Assembly (NCBI RefSeq): GCF_947179515.1
Contig: NC_067472.1
Span: 178,140,078-178,204,077 of the forward strand
DNA from: Apodemus sylvaticus
Lineage: Eukaryota; Chordata; Mammalia; Rodentia; Muridae
DNA length: 64,000 bases
Direction of reading: 5' to 3'
A program made the position numbers and the translations under genes. Position 1 is the stretch's first letter. Every line of letters starts with the position of its first letter. This document shows, one piece after another, positions 61,601 to 64,000 of this stretch. Below the pieces are notes generated by a model, which had not been told where the DNA came from, did not search any database, and worked only from the letters and a program-made list of their open reading frames with translations.

Positions 61601-63650
61601 GTGGAAAAGAATTTTGGTAGTACAGCAAATATACAGTTTTAAAAAGCTTCTCTGATAGTATCTCTCTCTCTCTGCCTCTCTGTCTCTGTCTTTCTCTCTC
61701 TCCCTTTCTCCCTCTCCCTTCCTCCTTGTTTCCCCCTTCCTCCTTCCCTCCCTTCGTCCCTCTTTCCCCCCCTCCTTCCTTCCCCTCCTCTCCCCCTACT
61801 CTTTGCATTCTGGTTCCCTATATCCTGACTGAGCTCATTTGCTTATTTTATATTTTGGTGATCAGTCTTATAAAACATTGTTCTCAAAATATATTTTTTC
61901 TTCTTTTAAAAAGTAGGCCCCTCTTTTGTATGATGTTTTGTATCTGATAACTTACTCTCACTTTAAGTGATGAAGTACAGGTAACAGGGATACCAGAGAG
62001 AGAATGTATATGGGATACACTTGGTCACAATTGCTCAGAAAAGATGTAGGCCAGCAAATCTTTTCCATTCCAAAGGAGGTACAATGATCCTGTCTTTTTT
62101 CAGCCTGGCTTCTTTGACTCAGGTGAAGAATTTCATGATACATCCACATTGCTGCATCTGTCAATGTGCTCTGACCATTATGAAGAGCTCTTCCTCCATG
62201 CACCTGTACATTATCTAGTATTTTACAGATGTGGAGTATAGCTTCTGGATAGCGGTGTTAACATTTGGACGCTGCCGAAATAACACCACTTTATGTCTTT
62301 ATCATCAGTATGGGAGATTTCACTTCTTCCATGTGTTCTCCCACGCTTGTGTTGGTCCCTCTAGTCGTTGTGTGGAGGCATCTCATTGTGGATGGAATAT
62401 ACACTTGCCCAAACATCAGTGACACGTTCACATGCTTAGTTGTAATCCGTGCTTTGATAGAGTATTCATATTTTGCATGGTTAGATTGCTTTTATTTTAT
62501 ATTGAGAGTTCTTCCTTTGTAATTGTTATGTGTATGTGAGTATACATGTGTGCACATGTTCTTGTGTATATAGATGCATATGGAGGCTGCAGTACAACCT
62601 TGGTTTCTTCAGGAATGTTGTTTACTTCCTTTGAGACAAGGTTTCTCAGTGGCCTGAAACTCACCAATTAGGCTATATGGCTGGCCAGCAAGCTCTAGGG
62701 ACCATCCACCTCTCTAGACCTGGGGTTACTATTGTATTCCACCATGCCTGCAGCACTTTTATTTGGGTCTTAAGGATCAAACTCAGATTCTTATATTCAC
62801 AAACAAGCCCTTAAACATACCTCCTCACCCCCTAGATGCTTCATTTTGGATGTATCTCTGTCCAGTGACTTCATCTATAATAGTTTCACCCCATCTCTCC
62901 ATTGTGAGCAGCCTGTCTTTACCTCCAGGCACTGGGATTTCAGGCACTGCTATCTTGAAGCAGTAAGATTTTTTGTTGTTGTTGGTTTGGTTTAGTTGTT
63001 GGTTTTTGGCTTTTAGAGACTTTCTTTGTGTAGTTTCTGGTTATTGTGGAACTAGTTCTGTAGACCAGCCTGACCTCAAACTCAATCCTCAATACTGGGA
63101 TCAAAGGCAAGTGCCATCTTGAATCCTAGCTTGGAAAAGAATTAAGGTTTATTAGAATCTAGTATTTTCCAGTTTCCCTTTTTGTTGTTAGTGGCCTCTC
63201 ATTGGATCTGTGCCTTGCCAAGTTGTGTGAGCACCCTCTTCCTCCAAGGTATACCTTGTATTTTATGAAATTTATTGCTATTTTCTGATGAGGGGGCACA
63301 TGAGAATCTTAATTTGTTAAGCAGGAACCAAGAGGTGCTTCTGTCAAATTACGCTCCATAAAATAAATTTTCAGGAATTTGGGGCTGAGTTTGTACATTG
63401 TACATGCCTTATACTATACCCATCTGAATGGTAATTCCTAAAATGTTTAAAATTTTATAGGTTTGTATTAATGATGACCTAGTTGCAAAGAATTTTGCTT
63501 ATTATGTGTCACCAATGGGGAATAAAAACCTCAATACTTTGGAGAAACCCAGGCTGAGTCTCAGTTCGGTGCCCTGCTCCAGTAAGCTCAGCCCATCACT
63601 TACTCTGTGGCCAATGCTTCTGCAAGGAAAAGACTGCCGCAGAATGGAGA
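30835..63650 (+). CDS. Tdrd12: Tdrd12, Tudor-domain helicase-like piRNA factor; 5' part, coding exons 1-7 (continues beyond window)
   Basis: Join 30,835-30,858; 40,714-40,872; 45,346-45,482; 47,427-47,546; 60,152-60,207; 60,801-60,886; 63,461-63,650. This is 772 bases, 257 codons plus 1, all open. TDRD12 (ECAT8) is a germline cytoplasmic protein with N-terminal Tudor, central DEAD-like helicase and C-terminal Tudor and CS-like regions; it partners PIWI proteins and is needed for secondary piRNA production and transposon silencing. Only the N-terminal part is here: the start [21 protein letters not shown] is followed by a Tudor domain over about residues 60-120, with [13 protein letters not shown] and the typical [14 protein letters not shown] strand. 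Helicase motifs lie past the window. All junctions are GT/AG and phase-compatible. Head-to-tail with Nudt19; about 5.1 kb separates the Nudt19 stop from this start. Confidence 0.95.
31045..31120 (+). mobile_element. B1 SINE, 3' fragment
   Basis: 'gtgagttccgggccagccta' and 'ggctacatagtgagaccgta'; only the 3' half. Confidence 0.65.
31196..31345 (-). mobile_element. B4-type SINE, reverse
   Basis: (TTTA)n start, then 'gtagaggtcagagggcaact' and 'aggatggaactcgggtagtc'. Confidence 0.6.
31375..31720 (-). mobile_element. Old B1-like SINE followed by a B3-type SINE, both reverse
   Basis: 31,375-31,500 shows 'ctgtagccctggcttgcttg' and 'gtgcactactgcacccggca'. 31,510-31,720 shows 'gctggagttccaggcagttg' and 'gtcctcttaaccccagagca'. 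Both diverged. Confidence 0.6.
31721..32564. other. Intronic DNA without recognised repeats
   Basis: No exon or repeat seen; ends at a C17-type run near 32,565-32,581. Confidence 0.4.
32590..32960 (+). mobile_element. MaLR-like LTR, diverged
   Basis: Begins 'gtgctggttacttacagttg' plus 'acacaaccagaattgatcat' and ends 'cacagaaaggagactaggac', close to the ...ACTAAGACA end of MaLR LTRs. Related to 7,817-8,041 and, in reverse, 22,240-22,609. Confidence 0.5.
32961..33600. other. Intronic DNA, AT-rich
   Basis: No confident repeat or exon. Some T-rich parts may be decayed L1. Confidence 0.35.
33605..33780 (-). mobile_element. Old composite SINE, reverse
   Basis: 'aggagggctgggattacagg' and 'gctggggcttggacctagga' suggest a B1-like plus ID-like composite. 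Confidence 0.45.
33912..34076 (-). mobile_element. B1 SINE, reverse
   Basis: T-run, a CCCC-containing tail and then 'gagacagggtttctctgtat' to 'gtgtgccaccactgcctggc'. Flanked by short direct repeats CTCAGCA (about 33,903 and 34,079). The middle lacks about 15 bases of the usual body. Confidence 0.92.
34080..34369. other. LTR-like segment and (TA)n/(CATA)n repeats
   Basis: 'ggaacaaagtttaatttact' and two copies of 'ggggctggca' precede TATA/CATA-rich simple sequence at 34,260-34,360. Possibly an LTR that also contains the tandem array to the right. Confidence 0.4.
34370..34735. repeat. Degenerate minisatellite, units of about 65-85 bases
   Basis: Recurring blocks 'TGATGGATGGAAGGA', '(C)AxTGCTCCAGCxC', 'TTTACATA(AACCTT)' and 'ACATATACxxATACAT' repeat about five times with drift between about 34,380 and 34,730. 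Not a simple microsatellite. Confidence 0.65.
34736..36080. other. Intronic DNA, mostly unassigned
   Basis: A short B2-like head ('gggctggagaaatggctcag') lies at 35,072-35,091. 35,100-35,600 may be a decayed insertion: its minus strand has TTTATT/AATAAA spacing and a short open frame, but I cannot name it. Nothing else recognised. Confidence 0.35.
36080..36470 (-). mobile_element. LTR-like repeat, reverse, with (TG)n
   Basis: 'caaggctcaaagtttaatgg', 'ctacaaatatataggcg' (TATA-like), (TG)n at 36,171-36,194 and 'gctgggagaggaacttcacc' suggest a murine LTR. Family not assigned. Confidence 0.4.
36526..36671 (+). mobile_element. B1 SINE
   Basis: 'aagcacggtggtgcactcct' to 'aatatatagtgaaatcttgt'; diverged but complete. 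Confidence 0.88.
36904..37881 (+). mobile_element. ORR1 (ERVL-MaLR) LTR, split by a younger solo LTR
   Basis: Left part: 'atcgtggtttgagtaaaggt' to 'gcactatttgaaatgatagg'. Right part from 37,611: 'gttagaggaagtgtgtcact' to 'catggtgtctcttcacagca' and 'acactaagaca'. Together they read as one ORR1 LTR of about 360 bases. Confidence 0.85.
36995..37610 (+). mobile_element. Solo ERV1/gammaretrovirus-like LTR inside ORR1
   Basis: A 616-base unit begins TGAAAGGATAG, a start typical of murine gammaretroviral LTRs. It has CCAAT-like and GATTGG motifs, a TATAAAA at 37,416-37,422 and AATAAA at 37,500-37,505, and ends near 'ggaggtcttaaa'. The flanks are GAGG (36,991-36,994) and GAGC (37,611-37,614), a likely 4-base target duplication with one change, and the ORR1 sequence continues in register. 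No gag, pol or env sequence is present. The TATA box could act as a promoter in sense with Tdrd12. Confidence 0.75.
37960..38310 (-). mobile_element. LTR-like repeat with GA-rich core, reverse
   Basis: 'tagaatagagtttattcagg' (reverse poly(A)-like), GGAGG/GAGA-rich centre, and 'ccccttttatagtgggccag' (reverse TATA-like) fit a common murine LTR. Not named. Confidence 0.45.
38311..38640 (-). mobile_element. B4/B3-type SINE remnants, reverse
   Basis: 'gaacatcaggtcttctgga'-like text at 38,400 ('gaactcaggtcttctggag') and 'gtggaggtcagaggatgatt' at 38,528 mark two decayed reverse tRNA-derived SINEs. Confidence 0.5.
38775..39110 (-). mobile_element. ID-like and old B1-like SINE remnants, reverse
   Basis: 'gcagggccttgcacatgcta' and 'attgaactgcaccccagccc' are a reverse ID-like element; 38,915-39,110 has B1-like text and 'actgagctacatctcctgcc', another ID-like end. 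Confidence 0.5.
39165..39665 (+). mobile_element. LTR-like repeat, copy 2 of an inverted pair
   Basis: Reverse complement matches 4,725-5,215 over most of its length (for example 'attaagctttaagag', 'atggcagagagggaacac', 'tgtgattggacag'). Family not assigned. Confidence 0.6.
39666..40255. other. Intronic DNA; left part may continue the LTR-like repeat
   Basis: No exon or named repeat; T10 run at 39,700. Confidence 0.35.
40260..40590 (-). mobile_element. Two old B1-like SINEs, reverse
   Basis: 40,260-40,385 has 'ctaggctggttttgaacttg' and 'cctgcctcagcctcctgagt'. 40,470-40,590 has 'ctctggctattctgcaactc' and 'tatgtagaccaggctggc'. Confidence 0.65.
40714..40872 (+). CDS. Tdrd12: Tdrd12 coding exon 2
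   Basis: 159 bases, residues 9-61, from [15 protein letters not shown] to MLEEGQ. Acceptor 'caatattacag', donor CAG|GTATGT. It is phase 0 on both sides, so its loss would keep the frame. Confidence 0.96.
41931..42120 (+). mobile_element. B1 SINE with a 25-base internal tandem duplication
   Basis: 'gtatggtggctcatgccttt' to 'gtaaagagaccctgtctcaa' and A-tail. The 25 bases starting CCCAGCATTTAGGAGG occur twice in direct tandem (41,973-41,997 and 41,998-42,022), identical. Confidence 0.92.
42165..43400 (-). mobile_element. Lx-type L1, 3' end (3' UTR and end of ORF2), reverse
   Basis: T-rich 3' end at left, GC-rich L1 3' UTR text in reverse ('cctccactggaactcttcct', 'tggccactcccacaatttct'), then ORF2 3' text in reverse from about 43,230 ('tctagttctatccatttgct', 'gcaaatttcatgatgttatt'). 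5'-truncated, non-coding. Confidence 0.8.
43470..43662 (-). mobile_element. B2 SINE, reverse
   Basis: 'gtggttgctgggaattgaac' and 'gtcagtgctcttaaccgctg', with diverged middle. Confidence 0.9.
43663..45300. other. Intronic DNA without recognised repeats
   Basis: About 1.6 kb before exon 3 with no SINE, LTR or L1 I can identify, which is unusual for this repeat-dense window. Confidence 0.45.
45346..45482 (+). CDS. Tdrd12: Tdrd12 coding exon 3
   Basis: 137 bases, residues 62-106 plus two bases of 107. It encodes most of the N-terminal Tudor domain ([16 protein letters not shown], then [11 protein letters not shown]). Acceptor 'attttgtag'. The donor is AA|GTACAT, weaker than the other donors. 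The end was fixed by the phase-2 join to exon 4, which yields KSKNIRVAV. Confidence 0.94.
45578..45783 (-). mobile_element. B3-type SINE, reverse
   Basis: 'gatccttggagttagactta' and 'cgagctgtctctcaaccaaa'; full length, diverged. It begins about 95 bases after the exon 3 donor. Confidence 0.75.
46745..46910 (-). mobile_element. B4-type SINE, reverse
   Basis: 'gtgaaggtcagaggacacct' and 'gtcaattctttccttccacc'. Confidence 0.7.
46945..47055 (+). mobile_element. B1 SINE, decayed
   Basis: 'gaagccaggcatggtgatgg' and 'gccggtaatcctagcac', then shortened. Confidence 0.6.
47105..47234. repeat. CT-rich tract followed by (TA)n
   Basis: CCCTC/CTCTC units to about 47,163, then TATA-rich and pure (AT)n at 47,191-47,234. 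It lies about 190 bases before exon 4. Confidence 0.93.
47427..47546 (+). CDS. Tdrd12: Tdrd12 coding exon 4
   Basis: 120 bases, finishing codon 107 and running to two bases of 147: [16 protein letters not shown] to DFCEDNAEI. It completes the Tudor domain and enters the linker. Acceptor 'ttttacctttaag' (AAG, less favoured than CAG), donor TGT|GTAAGT. Confidence 0.95.
47935..49008 (-). mobile_element. L1, 3' end, reverse
   Basis: Reverse L1 3' UTR and ORF2 end: 'ttacatttcaaatgttatcc', 'ctcccattggtgccagac', 'atacccacttatcagtgagt' and 'catttgcctgcaaatttcat'. Truncated; open frames in it are fragments. Confidence 0.85.
49009..49535 (-). mobile_element. L1 ORF2 5' region, reverse
   Basis: 'ttgagtccattgatattaag', 'cttcctgttgattttgttgt' and 'atatcttgatttctccatct' are ORF2 5'/mid text in reverse, so an internal deletion or a separate L1 copy joins here. 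Confidence 0.7.
49540..50288 (-). mobile_element. Older L1, 3' part, reverse (host of two later L1 insertions)
   Basis: From 'gagtctgagacaaccccac' to 'tgatgacaaaggatattgaa'. The same L1 resumes at 51,617 ('aagtgcttttcacccatttt'), again at 52,074, showing later insertions split it. Confidence 0.8.
50289..50868 (-). mobile_element. 5'-truncated L1 insertion A, reverse
   Basis: T-rich end at left, then 'gtttacactccaaatgcttt' (3' UTR) to 'ggtatatgcccaggagtgtt' (ORF2). Bordered by TTGAACATTT at 50,275 and again at 50,869. Confidence 0.8.
50884..51615 (-). mobile_element. L1 insertion B with 5' inversion (twin-primed)
   Basis: 50,884-51,041 is reverse L1: T-rich end, 3' UTR, then a jump to ORF2 text 'ctgaggaaccgcc'. 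From 51,042 to 51,615 the L1 runs forward ('aatagcttatgctctaagat' to 'cctcacactagtcagaatga') and comes from just upstream of the junction in ORF2, which is the layout of a 5' inversion. TGAACATTTCTTTT follows at 51,616. Confidence 0.8.
51341..51536 (+). mobile_element. B2 SINE with 17-base target duplication
   Basis: 'gggctggagagatggctcag' to 'aataaatctttaaaaa'. Flanked by AAGAAATGTTCAACATC at 51,324-51,340 and 51,537-51,553. It inserted into the inverted part of L1 B. Confidence 0.97.
51740..52073 (+). mobile_element. ORR1 (ERVL-MaLR) solo LTR inside L1
   Basis: 'ctttgaatgagagtgtcctt', 'ggctcatagatttgaatact', 'cagctactactccagcacca' and 'tggtgtctcttcattgcagt' to 'gaacactaac'. The host L1 reads on at both sides. 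Confidence 0.85.
52140..52275 (-). mobile_element. B1 SINE, reverse
   Basis: 'agacagggtttcactgcatg' to 'gcctctgcctcctgagtgct', lacking the last 20 bases or so. It marks a border between reverse L1 (left) and forward L1 (right). Confidence 0.88.
52276..52683 (+). mobile_element. L1 ORF2 fragment, forward
   Basis: 'acttcaacataagaccagat', 'agaagaaaaaatggggaata' and 'gccttgaactcactggcaca' are ORF2 text. Interrupted by a young B1 at 52,488-52,660. Confidence 0.8.
52488..52660 (+). mobile_element. Young B1 SINE with 16-base target duplication
   Basis: 'gcgggcggtggcgcacgcct' to 'gaaaccctgtcttgaaaaaa' and A/C-rich tail. Flanked by AACAACTAATTAATAG at 52,472-52,487 and 52,661-52,676. Confidence 0.97.
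52684..52827 (+). mobile_element. B1 SINE
   Basis: 'gggtagtggtggcacaaacc' to 'acacacaaccctgtctgata'. It lies directly after the young B1's host segment. Confidence 0.92.
53117..53293 (+). mobile_element. B2 SINE
   Basis: 'gctagagagatggctcagca' to 'aaataaataagtctttaaaa'; slightly shortened middle. Confidence 0.93.
53294..53700 (-). mobile_element. MaLR/ERV internal-like remnant, reverse
   Basis: 'tctgccaacaccattaatcc', 'tacaaacaaaagcatggtca' and 'ctggtaccaacttctgtctt' followed by 'agtcattcttatt' resemble the internal DNA next to a MaLR LTR in reverse. Tentative. It sits inside the long L1. Confidence 0.4.
54058..54240 (-). mobile_element. B2 SINE, reverse, with 15-base target duplication
   Basis: T-run, 'ccaccatgtggttgctggga', 'ctgagtcatctctccagccc'. 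Flanked by CATACATTGACTTTT at 54,043-54,057 and 54,241-54,255. Inside the long L1. Confidence 0.97.
54364..54562 (-). mobile_element. B1 SINE, reverse, with 15-base target duplication
   Basis: (TTTTG)n tail complement, 'aaggtttctctgtatagctc' to 'agtgagcccccaccgcccgg'. Flanked by CCTTGTCTTATTCTT at 54,349-54,363 and 54,563-54,577. Confidence 0.97.
57246..57423 (-). mobile_element. B1 SINE, reverse, with 11-base target duplication
   Basis: 'gagacagggtttctctgtgt' to 'gtgcgccaccaccgcctgcc'. Flanked by CTCCTGTATTT at 57,235-57,245 and 57,424-57,434, inside L1 ORF1-region DNA. Confidence 0.96.
57943..58160 (+). mobile_element. B3-type SINE
   Basis: 'gttgaagagatggctcagca', 'ctcctagttccagggaattc' and 'cacagacatacatgcaagca'. 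Confidence 0.85.
58176..58430 (+). mobile_element. tRNA/B1 composite SINE (B4/RSINE1-like)
   Basis: Head 'gcctgagaatatgggtcaat', B1-like 'atggtagtgtgtgccagtaa', 'tatagtctcaaaaaaaa' A-run and a TG/CA-rich end. Confidence 0.55.
58572..58632. repeat. (GC/GT)n-(CA)n tract with a 20-base perfect palindrome
   Basis: 58,578-58,597 is a perfect inverted repeat centred on GCGCGC; (CA)n runs on to 58,632. Confidence 0.95.
58633..60100. other. Intronic DNA; GA-rich and LTR-like middle
   Basis: 59,040-59,520 has 'gaagatttttattgttgcta' and GGAGG/GAGA-rich text typical of reverse murine LTRs, but is not named. The rest is featureless up to exon 5. Confidence 0.35.
60152..60207 (+). CDS. Tdrd12: Tdrd12 coding exon 5
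   Basis: 56-base micro-like exon: completes V147, then [18 protein letters not shown] and the first base of 166. Acceptor 'ctgttccag', donor GAG|GTAAGG. Phase 2 in and phase 1 out. Confidence 0.95.
60208..60800 (+). other. Tdrd12 intron 5 (593 bases)
   Basis: GTAAGG to 'ttgccatttag'. No repeat recognised. Confidence 0.85.
60801..60886 (+). CDS. Tdrd12: Tdrd12 coding exon 6
   Basis: 86 bases, finishing codon 166 and ending at 194: [15 protein letters not shown] to ATIKNEK. Acceptor 'gccatttag', donor AAA|GTAAGT. Leaves phase 0. Confidence 0.95.
61130..61237 (-). mobile_element. B1 SINE, reverse, shortened
   Basis: 'ctgctgcccaagtgctggga' and 'gaagacatgagccatggctc'; middle deleted. Confidence 0.65.
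61253..61490 (-). mobile_element. B2 SINEs, reverse: 3' fragment followed by a second, fuller copy
   Basis: 61,253-61,307 ends at 'gctgtcttcagacacc'. A second 'aaagatttatttattgtatg' starts at 61,341 and runs to 'gagccatctcttcagccccc'. The 30 bases between are 'ctgggcctgctcactctggc'-type text. Confidence 0.85.
61655..61805. repeat. Polypyrimidine (CT-rich) tract
   Basis: TCTC, CCTCC and TTCC units for about 150 bases in Tdrd12 intron 6. Confidence 0.92.
62528..62836 (-). mobile_element. Composite tRNA/B1 SINE remnant, reverse
   Basis: B1-like 'ttgagacaaggtttctcagt' and 'attgtattccaccatgcctg', then tRNA-like head text 'taaggatcaaactcagattc'. Confidence 0.5.
62970..63125 (-). mobile_element. 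B1 SINE, reverse, diverged
   Basis: (GTT)n tail complement, 'ctggttattgtggaactagt' and 'tctgtagaccagcctgacct'. Confidence 0.75.
63461..63650 (+). CDS. Tdrd12: Tdrd12 coding exon 7
   Basis: 190 bases, residues 195-257 plus one base: [18 protein letters not shown] to [10 protein letters not shown]. Acceptor 'aaaattttatag', donor AGA|GTGAGT. Phase 1 out; the next exon lies beyond the window. It lies in the linker before the helicase region. Confidence 0.95.
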
Positions 63651-64000
63651 GTGAGTATTCCATTACCCCATCTAGTACCCCATACTAGCTTCTGTCTAAG
63701 CTCTTTCCTGCTTGGAAACAGAAACTTAGACTCTGTGTTTGTGTACTTCTCAGGAACTTCTGATCTTATGTTAACATTGGGCTACATTTTCAGAAGTTCA
63801 GATAGTACATGGTTTAAAGATTTTAACAAAATGAGGTTCTATATAGTTTTCAGATATTAGAGAGCTTTCTATTACAGTTGATGTTTAGTATGGACACTAG
63901 ATGCAATTGAAAATGTTTCCCTCTGCTTTCAGATTTTAGTTCCTCACATGCCATCCTTTACTAGGTCTCTTCCAGCTTTATAGCATAAACAAGAGCAATA
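63651..64000 (+). other. Start of Tdrd12 intron 7
   Basis: GTGAGT donor, then unremarkable intronic DNA to the window end. Confidence 0.8.

Larger units (their letters stand above)
60887..63460 (+). other. Tdrd12 intron 6 (about 2.6 kb)
   Basis: GTAAGT to 'aaaattttatag'. Contains reverse B1, B2, CT-rich and composite SINE elements. 61,810-62,520 shows nothing recognised. Confidence 0.85.

Overview
This is a stretch of nuclear DNA from a murine rodent, almost certainly a Mus species. The case rests on two kinds of evidence. First, the interspersed repeats are the rodent and mouse set: B1, B2, B3/B4-type and ID SINEs, ORR1 and MT (MaLR) LTRs, URR1, Lx-type L1, and long (CA)n, (TC)n and (AT)n tracts. 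Second, two spliced genes can be assembled exon by exon on the + strand. No bacterial or viral coding region, tRNA, rRNA or CRISPR array was seen.

Layout. 1-15.8 kb is intergenic and repeat-packed. 16,090-25,719 is the complete three-exon coding sequence of Nudt19 (357 codons when joined): a large GC-rich first exon with the Nudix motif, a 208-base second exon, and a last exon ending in a peroxisomal-type Ala-His-Leu tail. 25.7-30.5 kb is the short intergenic spacer with the Nudt19 3' UTR. 30,835 to the end of the window holds the first seven coding exons of Tdrd12, which continues past the right edge. The joined Tdrd12 exons stay open for 257 codons plus one base, and every junction has GT/AG ends and a compatible phase. 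The order Nudt19 then Tdrd12 on the same strand agrees with the gene order I know from the human 19q13.11 region.

Function. Nudt19 is a peroxisomal CoA/acyl-CoA diphosphatase. Tdrd12 is a germline Tudor/helicase-like protein of the piRNA pathway. They are neighbours but not known partners. Each has its own GC-rich promoter. The Tdrd12 promoter carries three MYB-like CCGTTR sites and an NRF-1-like site.

Insertion history. The introns are a good archive of nested retrotransposition: a Tomm5 processed pseudogene with a 13-base target duplication in Nudt19 intron 2; a solo gammaretrovirus-like LTR inside an ORR1 LTR in Tdrd12 intron 1; two L1 insertions at one target sequence, one with a 5' inversion and a later B2 inside it; and a ~5 kb antisense L1 broken by several SINEs, both in Tdrd12 intron 4. 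Structural oddities include a 58-base near-perfect Z-DNA-type palindrome, a degenerate minisatellite and a 0.4-kb polypyrimidine tract. I found no convincing undescribed gene system; the interest lies in promoter motifs, nested insertions and unusual DNA structure. Repeat family names come from recognition by eye, and borders are approximate unless a target-site duplication is given.
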